Shown in pieces: positions 1 to 6,034 of a stretch of DNA of 6,633 nucleotides. The notes beneath the pieces are model-generated. The model worked only from the letters and a program-made list of their open reading frames with translations. It was not told the DNA's origin and did not search any database. The position numbers and the translations under genes are program-made. The DNA comes from Rhodospirillales bacterium. Its GTDB lineage: Bacteria; Pseudomonadota; Alphaproteobacteria; Micavibrionales; UBA2020. Numbering within the stretch: position 1 is the first letter of the stretch; each line of letters starts with the position of its first letter. The stretch spans positions 1 through 6,633 of the forward strand of contig JAHFPI010000102.1 in NCBI GenBank assembly GCA_023266795.1, in the 5' to 3' direction.

Positions 1-797
1 TCCGGAAACTCAGCCACGCCGTAGAAAGGCTTGGGTGTCAGGGAGGTTTTTCCTTCAACCAGCGAATAAAGATAATCCAGTATCCCATTTGGAAACTTTA
101 TAGTTTCTTCCTCAGGAACACCCTCAATGCCTTTCAGCAATTCAGGTGCGCAGTGCCATTGAATTTCCACACCCCGATAGAGATAGGCCTTGGAGCGCGC
201 CATCTTATAAATGGTCTTGGGATTGAAACTTGCTTTCTCACCGAATATCTCAGTATCCGGCACAAAAGTAACTGTTGTTCCACGATCTTTTGTCGCGCCC
301 AGCTTTTTAATTTTCCCCAGCGGATGACCGCGACTGTACTTTTGTTCATAAAGCTCTTTGTCCCGCGCCACACGCACGATCAGCTCGCTCGACAGAGCAT
401 TCACGACAGACGAGCCAACGCCGTGCAGACCGCCGGAGGTGTTATACACCTTGCCGCTGAACTTGCCGCCGGAGTGCAGCATCGTGAAAATAACCTCAAG
501 CGCCGACTTGCCCGGGAACTTCGGATGGTTGTCCACGGGAATGCCGCGACCATTATCCCTAATCTGTACGCGGTTATCCAAGCCCAGATCGATGTCAATG
601 CGGGAGGCATAACCGGCCACCGCCTCGTCCATGGCGTTGTCCAGAATTTCGCTGACCAGATGGTGCATGGCGCCTTCATCCGTGCCGCCGATATACATGC
701 CCGGACGCTTCCGGACGGGCTCCAGCCCCTCCAGAACCTCAATATCCGCCGCCGAATAGCCGCTATTTTTCTTCAAGGTTTCCTTCATAATCGTCAT
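1..797 (-). CDS. parE: DNA topoisomerase IV subunit B (ParE), N-terminal part, runs off the left edge
   Basis: This is the ATPase subunit of topoisomerase IV, which with ParC decatenates replicated chromosomes using ATP. 265 codons are visible of a family near 630-690 residues. All GHKL ATPase signatures are present: the EVLEGLEPVRKRPGMYIGG opening (residues 20-38), SEILDNAMDEA with the general-base Glu50 and Mg-binding Asn54, DNGRGIPV (81-88) with Asp81 for the adenine, and the ATP-lid loop SGGLHGVGSSVVNALS (121-136). ParE rather than GyrB is preferred because of IGGTDE after PGMY, NHPKFPGKSALEV, and MARSKAYLYRGVEI near residue 210, which match alphaproteobacterial ParE. The start is ATG at 797; an in-frame TAA at 812-810 rules out anything earlier. 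ATG at 788 is the alternative, and neither has a strong ribosome site. It is transcribed away from the hydrolase cluster. The C-terminal TOPRIM part lies outside the window. Confidence 0.93.
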   Translation of the reverse strand, partial: MTIMKETLKKNSGYSAADIEVLEGLEPVRKRPGMYIGGTDEGAMHHLVSEILDNAMDEAVAGYASRIDIDLGLDNRVQIRDNGRGIPVDNHPKFPGKSALEVIFTMLHSGGKFSGKVYNTSGGLHGVGSSVVNALSSELIVRVARDKELYEQKYSRGHPLGKIKKLGATKDRGTTVTFVPDTEIFGEKASFNPKTIYKMARSKAYLYRGVEIQWHCAPELLKGIEGVPEEETIKFPNGILDYLYSLVEGKTSLTPKPFYGVAEFP

Positions 798-843
798 AGA
801 GTACGCATTTTATAAGCTATACTCAAGGCCGGAGAATGTGCAT
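798..843. promoter_or_regulatory. Short divergent intergenic region between parE and the hydrolase gene
   Basis: These 46 bases must carry the start signals of two divergent genes unless transcription enters from elsewhere. On the plus strand TATACT (818-823) could be a -10 box, but no good -35 lies 16-18 nt upstream. On the minus strand TATAAA (813-808) could serve parE and would give a very short leader. GGAG at 831-834 is the ribosome site for the hydrolase, 9 nt before ATG 844. The promoter calls are weak. Confidence 0.25.
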
Positions 844-1716
844 ATGCTAAAAATCAGGCATTATTTTGAATATCGCCTCGCACGGATCAAGTCCGGACAA
901 TGGAAGAAAGATATGGTCGACGCGCTTTTTTATCTGGTTCAGGGATACCTTTTGGCTGTGGCCGTCATGATCGTGTTCCAGCGGCAGGTCATGTATTACC
1001 CGTCGTCCGTCTGGTCGGCGGCGCCGCACACCGGAATACAAACCGTGACCTACGTAACGCCGGACAATATTTCCATTACTTCGTGGTATGCGCCCCCGCA
1101 GGGGGATAAGCCGGTTCTTGTCATGTTTCACGGCAATGCCGGAAACATATCGGATCGCGCGTTCAAGCAGGATTTTTTCGCGCAGCATGGCTATGGATTT
1201 CTGCTTGCTGAATATCGCGGGTATGGCCGCACCAAGGGACGCCCTTCCGAAGAAGGGTTTTACAGTGACGCCCGCGCCGCGATGACATGGCTCGAAAAAA
1301 CACAGAAGATCGGCCCCAGCCGCATTATCCTTTATGGCGAGAGCATCGGCACGGGTGCCGCTTCCGAAATGGCTATTGAGTTTAAAAACACGAAAGCACT
1401 TGTGCTGGAAGCGCCGCTCACGACTATGCCGGATGTGACCAAAAGCGTCTATCCGTGGCTGACCCCCGTCAGTTACCTGACGCTCGACCGCTACGATAAT
1501 CTGTCAAAAGCCCCTTTCTTTGAAATGCCGGTGCTGGTCGTACACGGCAGTAAAGATAACGTCATACCCGTCGAACAGGGGAAAAAGCTGTTTGCCGCCG
1601 TTGGAACAGCCCATAAAAAACTGGTTATTCTCGAGGGCGGAAGCCACAATGATCTGGCGGAGTTTGGATTGCTGGCGGAAATCCAGAAGTTTATTGACCA
1701 ATTACCGCCCCTATAG
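844..1716 (+). CDS. Membrane-anchored alpha/beta hydrolase of the BEM46/ABHD13-like group
   Basis: A 290-residue serine hydrolase of unknown substrate. A short basic N-terminus is followed by one hydrophobic segment (about 27-45), so the enzyme is probably tethered to the inner membrane with the catalytic domain outside the cytoplasm (inferred). The fold shows the oxyanion-hole loop HGNAGN (96-101), the nucleophile elbow GESIG with Ser167, the acid Asp238 in GSKDNVIPV, and the histidine His268 in GGSHND: a complete catalytic triad in the right order. FQRQVMYYP just after the membrane segment and EYRGYGRTKGRPSEEG (123-138) are typical of this family, whose members are esterase- or thioesterase-like but mostly uncharacterised. 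ATG 844 is chosen because GGAG (831-834) is 9 nt upstream; the in-frame GTG at 838 would leave only 3 nt. It is followed after 39 nt by a thioesterase gene on the same strand. Confidence 0.85.
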   Translation: MLKIRHYFEYRLARIKSGQWKKDMVDALFYLVQGYLLAVAVMIVFQRQVMYYPSSVWSAAPHTGIQTVTYVTPDNISITSWYAPPQGDKPVLVMFHGNAGNISDRAFKQDFFAQHGYGFLLAEYRGYGRTKGRPSEEGFYSDARAAMTWLEKTQKIGPSRIILYGESIGTGAASEMAIEFKNTKALVLEAPLTTMPDVTKSVYPWLTPVSYLTLDRYDNLSKAPFFEMPVLVVHGSKDNVIPVEQGKKLFAAVGTAHKKLVILEGGSHNDLAEFGLLAEIQKFIDQLPPL

Positions 1717-1755
1717 TAAAAATGAATCTTGAAAATCAATAGTTTAAAAGAAAAA

Positions 1756-2151
1756 ATGAAACACGAAAAACCGGACTATGATTGCTGCCCCTCGCTCCGC
1801 ACCATTGCCATGCCGGCGGATGCCAACGCCAACGGAGACATCTTCGGCGGCTGGATGTTGTCGCAGATGGATCTGGCCGGCAGCATCATCGCCACCCAGA
1901 CCGCCAAGACACGCGTAGCCACTATCGGCATCGAAGCCATGAGCTTTCAGAAACCGGTTTATATCGGCGATGAAGTCAGTTGCTACTGCAGCGTCAACCG
2001 CATTGGCCGCACTTCCATGACCATCCACATCGAAAGCTGGGCGCGTGGCCGTCTCGACGAAAGCGCCCGGAAAGTCACCGAGGGGAAATTCACCTATGTC
2101 GCTATCGATGAAAACAGACATCCCGTTCCCGTCATCCGCGAGAAGAAGTAG
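1756..2151 (+). CDS. yciA: YciA-type acyl-CoA thioesterase (hotdog fold)
   Basis: A 131-residue cytoplasmic enzyme that hydrolyses acyl-CoA esters to free acid and CoA. The core LRTIAMPADANANGDIFGGW (residues 14-33), followed by MLSQMDLAG, is nearly that of YciA of E. coli and HI0827 of Haemophilus. Asp39 in SQMD aligns with the catalytic Asp44 of HI0827. PVYIGDEVSCYC and a C-terminal strand, FTYVAID, complete a single hotdog domain, and total length matches the family (about 132). ATG 1756 is preferred over an in-frame TTG at 1729 because the conserved length then fits and the added nine residues have no family counterpart; the ribosome site is only A-rich with a weak AAAAG. It lies 39 nt after the hydrolase gene, and its stop TAG (2149-2151) is followed after one base by the next ATG, so the three genes probably form one transcript. 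The YciA family is broad in chain length, so the physiological substrate cannot be read here. Confidence 0.9.
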   Translation: MKHEKPDYDCCPSLRTIAMPADANANGDIFGGWMLSQMDLAGSIIATQTAKTRVATIGIEAMSFQKPVYIGDEVSCYCSVNRIGRTSMTIHIESWARGRLDESARKVTEGKFTYVAIDENRHPVPVIREKK

Positions 2152-2152
2152 C

Positions 2153-3304
2153 ATGAAACTTTTGAAGATCAGCCTGTTCATATGCACCATGGCCCTCACC
2201 GCGAACCTCTGCGCGCCAGGCACGGCATGGGCGCTGCTGGACAACCTGCTTGGCAAAAAACCGCAACAAGCCGCCCCGCAGGCACAGCAATATTCCATTC
2301 ATGACGAGGAAACTTTTAAAGCGGTGGCAAAATCCTTTCACCGGATTCCCTTCAATGATCCCAAGCTTGAATTCGATATTCTTCTGCCGAAAGACTGGAC
2401 TTCCGAGCAAACCGCCCAGATAGAAAGCAGCCAGGACCTGGGCCAGAAAATCCTGCGGGACATCGCCCGCTTCAAAAGCCCCATGATCGGGACCGCACAA
2501 GCGATTGTTTCCATCCAGTCGGTTCATCTCGAACGTGAAATTTCTGCGGAAAACTGGCTCAAAAACTACATATTGGCGAATGGCTACACTCTTCAGGGGG
2601 AAATAAGCACGCTCAGCGACAAAAGAGCCAGTGTCTCCTTTGTCGCCGCCATCGAAGATAAAAGCACCTATGACTACATGACGGTGCAAATCAACGGCAA
2701 CATAGCCGTATTGGTACGGTTCGAATCCCCCCTCTGGCTTAAAGATCCGCTGGAATTCCTGCGGAAAGCCACCATCGACAGTTTCCGCTTCATCCTTGCG
2801 ACGGATGATCCGGTTGAGTCTCTAAAAACCTTTAGCTTCATGGATGCGCTAAAGGTCATTTATCCGGAATCATGGTCGCTCAATTATCCTGACGTCAGAA
2901 ACCCGCGCAACATGTCAATGCAGCTCCATAGCGAGACGAAAGGCAGCCGGATTGATGGATTGATCCGTTTTGTGGTCGTCAAAAGGGACCGCCAGACCTC
3001 GCTGAAGAAAGAAACGGAAAAACTTAAAAAATACTTTAATGACTTCCTGAAAATCGAGGTTAAAAAACTTGTTTCATCAAACAGCGCCCCGGCCTACAAC
3101 CGTTTTCTTTTTTCGCGCTATGAGATATATCAGGTAAGCCCTTTAAAGGAGGACGCTTCCGATCAGGAACTCCGGCTTGTCGTTCTGGGCGACAAGAATT
3201 GGTATATTTTCATGTTCTTGCTCTCGCCGTCAGAAAAGGAAAACCTCTACACCTGGGCCTGCAATACCCGGGCGTTCGACGTGATCGTGAAGAAGCTGAA
3301 ATAA
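2153..3304 (+). CDS. Exported protein of unknown function with two similar PsbP/Mog1-like halves
   Basis: A 383-residue protein I do not recognise by name. It begins with a classical signal peptide: KLLK, a hydrophobic stretch to about residue 21, and a TAWA site suggesting cleavage after Ala27. The residues before Cys20 do not form a lipobox, so a soluble periplasmic form is more likely than a lipoprotein. A Gln/Ala-rich linker (38-47) leads to two halves of about 160 residues with the same landmarks: FDILLPKDW (74-82) then VRFESP (188-193), and LKVIYPESW (233-241) then MFLLSP (354-359). A leading strand ending in P-x-x-W is common in PsbP/Mog1/DUF1795-type folds; that assignment is inference. 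A lysine-rich helix (284-305) lies in the second half. ATG 2153 is chosen because it starts the signal peptide and follows AGAAGAAG; the longer frame from 2045 lies over the thioesterase gene. Translation is probably coupled to that gene. Confidence 0.8.
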   Translation: MKLLKISLFICTMALTANLCAPGTAWALLDNLLGKKPQQAAPQAQQYSIHDEETFKAVAKSFHRIPFNDPKLEFDILLPKDWTSEQTAQIESSQDLGQKILRDIARFKSPMIGTAQAIVSIQSVHLEREISAENWLKNYILANGYTLQGEISTLSDKRASVSFVAAIEDKSTYDYMTVQINGNIAVLVRFESPLWLKDPLEFLRKATIDSFRFILATDDPVESLKTFSFMDALKVIYPESWSLNYPDVRNPRNMSMQLHSETKGSRIDGLIRFVVVKRDRQTSLKKETEKLKKYFNDFLKIEVKKLVSSNSAPAYNRFLFSRYEIYQVSPLKEDASDQELRLVVLGDKNWYIFMFLLSPSEKENLYTWACNTRAFDVIVKKLK

Positions 3305-3323
3305 AAGCCCGAAGCCCCTCGCC

Positions 3324-4793
3324 CTACACCGAATAATACATCGCGAATTCGATCGGATGCGGCATGGTTTCATAGGCCTTCACTTCCGCATATCGCAATT
3401 CCAGATAGCTCTCGATAAAATCTTCGGTGAAAACGCCGCCTTTCAGCAGAAAATCATGATCCTGCTTCAGGGAATCCAACGCCTCGCGCAGGGAGCCGCA
3501 GACGGTCTGTATCTGCGACAATTCCTCCGGCGGCAATTCATAAAGATTCTTGTCCATCGCTTCGCCGGGATGGATTTTTTTCTGGATACCGTCCAGCCCC
3601 GCCATCAGCATCGCCGCAAAGGCAAGATAGCTGTTAGCCGCCGGATCGGGGAAACGCACTTCCACCCGCTTGCCCTTGGGCGATGCCGCATGTGGAATCC
3701 GGCAGGAGGCCGAGCGGTTGCGCGCCGCATAAGCCAGCAGCACGGGAGCCTCATAGCCCGGCACCAGCCGCTTGTAGCTGTTGGTGGTCGGATTGGTGAT
3801 GGCATTGAGCGCCTTGGCGTGCTTGATGATCCCGCCGATGTAATAAAGGCAGGTATCGGACAGATCTGCATATCCCGCGCCGGCGAACAGCGGCTTGCCC
3901 GTTTTCCACAGCGACTGGTGCACGTGCATCCCGGAGCCGTTGTCGCCGAACACCGGTTTCGGCATGAAAGTCGCCGTTTTGCCGTAAGCATGCGCCACGT
4001 TGTGAACGACATATTTGTAAAGCTGTATATTGTCCGCGCTATTGACGAGGGTGGAAAACTTTATGCCCAGCTCAACCTGTGAGGGCGCCACTTCATGGTG
4101 GTGTTTCTCGACAGAGACCCCCATTGCCGCCATCACCGACGTCATTTCCGCGCGCAGGTCGTTGGAGCTGTCAATCGGCTGCACCGGAAAATACCCGCCC
4201 TTCACCGCCGGACGGTGCGCCATATTGCCCTGCGCGTATTTCGTGCCGGAGTTATACGGGCCTTCCATGCTGTCAATCTCGTGGCTGACACGGTTCATCC
4301 TCACATCAATCCGCACATCGTCGAAAATAAAAAATTCCGCCTCGGGGCCGAAAAACGCCGTATCCGCAATGCCGGTTGATTTCAGGTATCTTTCCGCCGC
4401 GCCGGCGATGGAACGCGGGTCGCGGTTATAGGGCTGACCGGTGGATGGTTCATAGACATCACAGAACACATCCATCGTCGGCTGCGCCGTGAACGGGTCC
4501 ATCTGGGCCGTGGAAAGATCCGGCTGCAGGATCATGTCGGACTCGTTGATCGCCTTCCATCCCGCAAGGGACGAGCCGTCAAACATAACCCCGTCAGAGA
4601 GCAGGGTTTCGTCAACGGTGGAGATATGCTGCGCCGTATGCTGCAGCTGGCCGCGCAGATCCGTAAAGCGGAAAGCCACATACTCGACCTTGTTCTCCTT
4701 CAGGAGCTTCAGAAACGCGCCATAGTCCTGCGCGGGTTTCGATGCCTTGGCCGGAGATCCGGATTTTTTTGCCTTTTTCACTTTTTTTGCCAT
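3324..4793 (-). CDS. glnA: Glutamine synthetase type I, with lysine-rich N-terminal extension
   Basis: Makes glutamine from glutamate, ammonia and ATP; it acts as a cytoplasmic dodecamer and is the main ammonium-assimilating enzyme. The 489 residues carry the family motifs in order: FRFTDLRG (41-48), FDGSSLAGW (71-79), metal-binding FGPEAEFF (148-155), HHHEVAPSQVE (231-241), the ATP/glutamate segment NGSGMHVHQS (285-294), RNRSASCRIP (358-367), and EVRFPDP (378-384). Tyr418 in KNLYELPPEE corresponds to the adenylylation tyrosine (Tyr397 in E. coli), so the enzyme is probably controlled by adenylyltransferase GlnE. The family normally starts near residue 21-22 here; residues 1-21 are an extra Lys/Ala/Ser-rich tail. 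The start is fixed by a perfect AGGAGG 5 nt upstream, and no other Met occurs before residue 70. It follows glnB by 32 nt and is presumably cotranscribed with it. The 19 nt separating it from the convergent exported-protein gene hold no clear terminator hairpin. Confidence 0.98.
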   Translation of the reverse strand: MAKKVKKAKKSGSPAKASKPAQDYGAFLKLLKENKVEYVAFRFTDLRGQLQHTAQHISTVDETLLSDGVMFDGSSLAGWKAINESDMILQPDLSTAQMDPFTAQPTMDVFCDVYEPSTGQPYNRDPRSIAGAAERYLKSTGIADTAFFGPEAEFFIFDDVRIDVRMNRVSHEIDSMEGPYNSGTKYAQGNMAHRPAVKGGYFPVQPIDSSNDLRAEMTSVMAAMGVSVEKHHHEVAPSQVELGIKFSTLVNSADNIQLYKYVVHNVAHAYGKTATFMPKPVFGDNGSGMHVHQSLWKTGKPLFAGAGYADLSDTCLYYIGGIIKHAKALNAITNPTTNSYKRLVPGYEAPVLLAYAARNRSASCRIPHAASPKGKRVEVRFPDPAANSYLAFAAMLMAGLDGIQKKIHPGEAMDKNLYELPPEELSQIQTVCGSLREALDSLKQDHDFLLKGGVFTEDFIESYLELRYAEVKAYETMPHPIEFAMYYSV

Positions 4794-4798
4794 TTGTT

Positions 4799-4804
4799 CC
4801 TCCT
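4799..4804 (-). promoter_or_regulatory. Ribosome binding site of glnA
   Basis: AGGAGG on the minus strand, 5 nt before ATG 4793. This full-consensus site fixes the start of glnA and thereby shows that the lysine-rich extension is probably translated. Confidence 0.85.
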
Positions 4805-4825
4805 CTGGCGTTTATTCCTGATAGC

Positions 4826-5164
4826 CTATATCGCTTCTTTTCCCCGTTCTCCGGTACGCACGCGGATCACGTTTTCAACAGGGATAACAAAAATCTTTCC
4901 ATCGCCGATGCGCCCGGTGCGCGCCGCGTTCTGGATCGCTTCCACCACGTCATCGACCTGCCCGTTCTCGATGACGACCTCGATTTTGACCTTGGGCAGG
5001 AAGTCCACCACATACTCCGCGCCGCGATAAAGCTCGGTGTGCCCCTTCTGCCGCCCGAAGCCGCGCACCTCCGTCACGGTCATGCCCTGAACACCGACGG
5101 CATGCAGCGCTTCTTTCACTTCATCGAGCTTGAACGGTTTAATGATGGCTTCGATTTTCTTCAT
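4826..5164 (-). CDS. glnB: Nitrogen regulatory protein PII
   Basis: A 112-residue trimeric signal protein that integrates 2-oxoglutarate, ATP/ADP and glutamine signals and controls GlnE, the NtrB/NtrC system and other targets. The start MKKIEAIIKPFKLDEVKEAL is the family standard. The T-loop (about 37-55) contains YRGAEY with Tyr51, the uridylylation site, and TGRIGDGKIFV (83-93) is the C-terminal PII signature. The length is exactly typical. GlnB is favoured over GlnK because of the linked glnA and the absence of an amtB gene; sequence alone separates the two poorly. ATG 5164 is chosen over ATG 5170 because AGGA (5174-5171) lies 6 nt upstream of the former and abuts the latter. It is the first gene of a glnB-glnA unit, the usual alphaproteobacterial arrangement. 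Confidence 0.96.
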   Translation of the reverse strand: MKKIEAIIKPFKLDEVKEALHAVGVQGMTVTEVRGFGRQKGHTELYRGAEYVVDFLPKVKIEVVIENGQVDDVVEAIQNAARTGRIGDGKIFVIPVENVIRVRTGERGKEAI

Positions 5165-5170
5165 AAACAT

Positions 5171-5174
5171 TCCT
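5171..5174 (-). promoter_or_regulatory. Ribosome binding site of glnB
   Basis: TAGGA on the minus strand, with AGGA 6 nt before ATG 5164 and directly touching ATG 5170. This spacing decides for the 112-residue form of PII. Confidence 0.6.
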
Positions 5175-5192
5175 AAAAAGACACCTGTTCAT

Positions 5193-5208
5193 TGCACAAG
5201 CCGTGCCA
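5193..5208 (-). promoter_or_regulatory. Sigma-54 (-24/-12) promoter of glnBA
   Basis: Read on the minus strand the site is TGGCACGGCTTGTGCA. The sigma-54 consensus is TGGCACG-N4-TTGCW; only the first T of the -12 element differs. The invariant GG and GC are exactly 10 nt apart. Transcription would begin about 12 nt downstream of the GC, near 5183, leaving a leader of roughly 19 nt with the AGGA ribosome site. This predicts activation by a nitrogen-responsive enhancer-binding protein such as NtrC. No convincing NtrC site (GCAC-N7-GTGC) was found upstream, but the stretch at about 5225-5260 is very AT-rich and could bend. Confidence 0.75.
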
Positions 5209-5333
5209 CGCGCATTTTTGATGTAACCAATTGAAATATATAGATATATTTATACATTTCCGAAGGTGGTGTGCTGAAAAATAAAGCATATGCATAAATT
5301 TTAGGCAGCGTTCCCAATTTTTATGTTATAACC

Positions 5334-5363
5334 TTGACGTCTCGCAGACAATCAGAGTATAGG
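5334..5363 (+). promoter_or_regulatory. Sigma-70-like promoter of the tRNA-His/tRNA-Ser unit
   Basis: TTGACG (5334-5339) and TATAGG (5358-5363), separated by 18 nt, would start transcription near 5370, about 24 nt before the mature tRNA-His end. A strong -35 with a poorer -10 is common for alphaproteobacterial housekeeping promoters. It points away from glnB, so 5209-5333 is the shared upstream region of two divergent units. Confidence 0.5.
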
Positions 5364-5374
5364 CATTATCCTGT

Positions 5375-5390
5375 ATCTGTATCTACAGAT
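5375..5390 (+). other. Small hairpin in the tRNA-His leader
   Basis: ATCTGT (5375-5380) and ACAGAT (5385-5390) form a perfect 6-bp stem with a 4-nt loop, ending 4 nt before the tRNA-His 5' end. It would sit in the 5' leader removed by RNase P. Its role is unknown. Confidence 0.4.
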
Positions 5391-5393
5391 TGT

Positions 5394-5469
5394 GGCGGCT
5401 GTAGCTCAGCGGTAGAGCGCCTGGTTGTGGTCCAGGATGTCGTGGGTTCAAACCCCATCAGTCGCCCCA
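5394..5469 (+). tRNA. tRNA-His (GUG)
   Basis: The acceptor stem is GCGGCTG (5395-5401) with CAGTCGC (5459-5465). The anticodon stem is CCTGG/CCAGG (5420-5424, 5432-5436), with a 7-nt loop placing the anticodon GTG at 5427-5429. The T-arm is GTGGG-TTCAAAC-CCCAT. The CCA end is encoded (5467-5469). An extra G lies at 5394 opposite C73 (5466), the histidine identity pair G(-1):C73. A run of six T follows directly, and the next tRNA begins 16 nt later, so the two are probably cotranscribed. Confidence 0.96.
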
Positions 5470-5485
5470 TTTTTTCCTACAGAAC

Positions 5486-5575
5486 GGACAGGTGGCCGAG
5501 TGGTTGAAGGCGCTAGTCTCGAAAACTAGTATAGGTGTAAACCTATCGAGAGTTCGAATCTCTCCCTGTCCGCCA
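5486..5575 (+). tRNA. tRNA-Ser (CGA)
   Basis: The acceptor stem is GGACAGG (5486-5492) with CCTGTCC (5565-5571), followed by discriminator G and encoded CCA (5573-5575). The anticodon stem is CTAGT/ACTAG, with loop CTCGAAA giving anticodon CGA at 5520-5522, which reads UCG. A long variable arm (TATAGGTGTAAACCTAT, from about 5530) marks a class II tRNA. The T-arm is GAGAG-TTCGAAT-CTCTC. Its 3' end, with the eight bases after CCA, is repeated exactly 456 nt downstream, so the gene may be an integration target. Confidence 0.96.
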
Positions 5576-5619
5576 TCTAGTCTAACCACTTGAGAATAAA
5601 CGATAAAATGGCGTTTTTG

Positions 5620-5641
5620 GCCCCGATTTGCGGGCTTTTTT
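5620..5641 (+). terminator. Intrinsic terminator of the tRNA unit
   Basis: GCCCCG-ATTTG-CGGGC forms a short GC stem with one bulged C and is followed at once by six T (5636-5641), 45 nt after the tRNA-Ser CCA end. It probably ends the tRNA-His/tRNA-Ser transcript. Confidence 0.7.
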
Positions 5642-5658
5642 GAACACCATTTTCGAAC

Positions 5659-5728
5659 CCCACTGCAGAGAATTTTGCATTCTGCCATGACTGTCGCGCT
5701 TCTCTCAGTTGCGGTGATTCCCAGTGGG
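5659..5728 (+). other. Nested hairpin A
   Basis: The outer arms CCCACTG (5659-5665) and CAGTGGG (5722-5728) are perfectly complementary. The inner arms AGAGAA (5667-5672) and TTCTCT (5700-5705) are too, with CAG following the inner 3' arm. About 16 nt separate the inner and outer 3' arms. TTCGATTCCCC follows directly. The same architecture is seen at 5854-5904 and 6112-6187. Confidence 0.55.
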
Positions 5729-5853
5729 CTTCGATTCCCCGTGAGAAAAATTTAGCGGCTGACTCCCCGCTAGAGCAAAGAGTCTATTTCGAACTCCCGC
5801 GAGAGTACGGAATTTTTCTTCACCTATTATTTTTCGTGACAGACTACATGCCA

Positions 5854-5904
5854 GGCAGTGAGACAAAAGCGAACTTTTCTCAGGCCATGTTTATTCTGAC
5901 TGCC
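5854..5904 (+). other. Nested hairpin C
   Basis: The outer arms are GGCAGT (5854-5859) and ACTGCC (5899-5904). The inner arm TGAG-ac-AAAAG pairs with CTTTT-CTCA (5874-5882) around a CGAA tetraloop at 5870-5873. About 16 nt separate the inner and outer 3' arms, as in hairpin A. One T is shared between the inner and outer stems, so they compete by one base pair. Confidence 0.5.
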
Positions 5905-6034
5905 AAAGCCACAAGATGACAAAAATCCTCGTAAATCTGCTCTCAAATGACAGTTTCAGGCGAATAATGACCGGAAGATGACAAAAGATTTTTGAAGACC
6001 ACCGCGAGTTTGAATCTCACGCGAGCCGCCATCT

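Larger units (their letters stand above)
5545..5740 (+). repeat. 456-nt-offset repeat, first copy (contains tRNA-Ser 3' end)
   Basis: Four anchors in this stretch recur exactly 456 nt later with no net insertion or deletion: the T-loop (5553 and 6009), CCGCCATCTAGTCT (5570-5583 and 6026-6039, identical), TCTCAGTTG (5703-5711 and 6159-6167, identical), and TTCGATT (5730 and 6186). Between anchors identity is low; by hand I count about one third over 5584-5657. The layout of a terminator-like hairpin followed by a nested hairpin is nevertheless kept. This looks like an old tandem duplication or two successive insertions at the tRNA 3' end. Confidence 0.65.

Noticed and set aside
153..815. Plus-strand frame of 220 residues
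   Set aside because: It is the opposite-strand shadow of parE, whose motifs are unmistakable on the minus strand.
838..843. GTG at 838 as start of the alpha/beta hydrolase
   Set aside because: It leaves only 3 nt after GGAG; ATG 844 has a normal 9-nt spacing.
1729..1755. TTG 1729 as start of the thioesterase
   Set aside because: It has no ribosome site and adds nine residues absent from YciA; ATG 1756 gives the family length.
2045..2152. Long version of the exported-protein frame starting at 2045
   Set aside because: The added 36 residues lie over the thioesterase gene and would bury the signal peptide that begins at ATG 2153.
3305..3323. Bidirectional terminator between the convergent exported-protein gene and glnA
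   Set aside because: The sequence is C-rich on one strand but contains no complementary arms, so no hairpin can be supported.
5194..5206. Palindrome GCAC-N5-GTGC as an NtrC binding site
   Set aside because: The NtrC core has a 7-nt spacer, and the same bases read on the minus strand make a near-perfect sigma-54 promoter.
5458..5688. Minus-strand frame of 76 residues containing GEIRTLDRFTPILVFETSAFNHSATCPF
   Set aside because: It is antisense to tRNA-Ser. This peptide string is a familiar false protein produced by translating the complement of tRNA-Ser genes.
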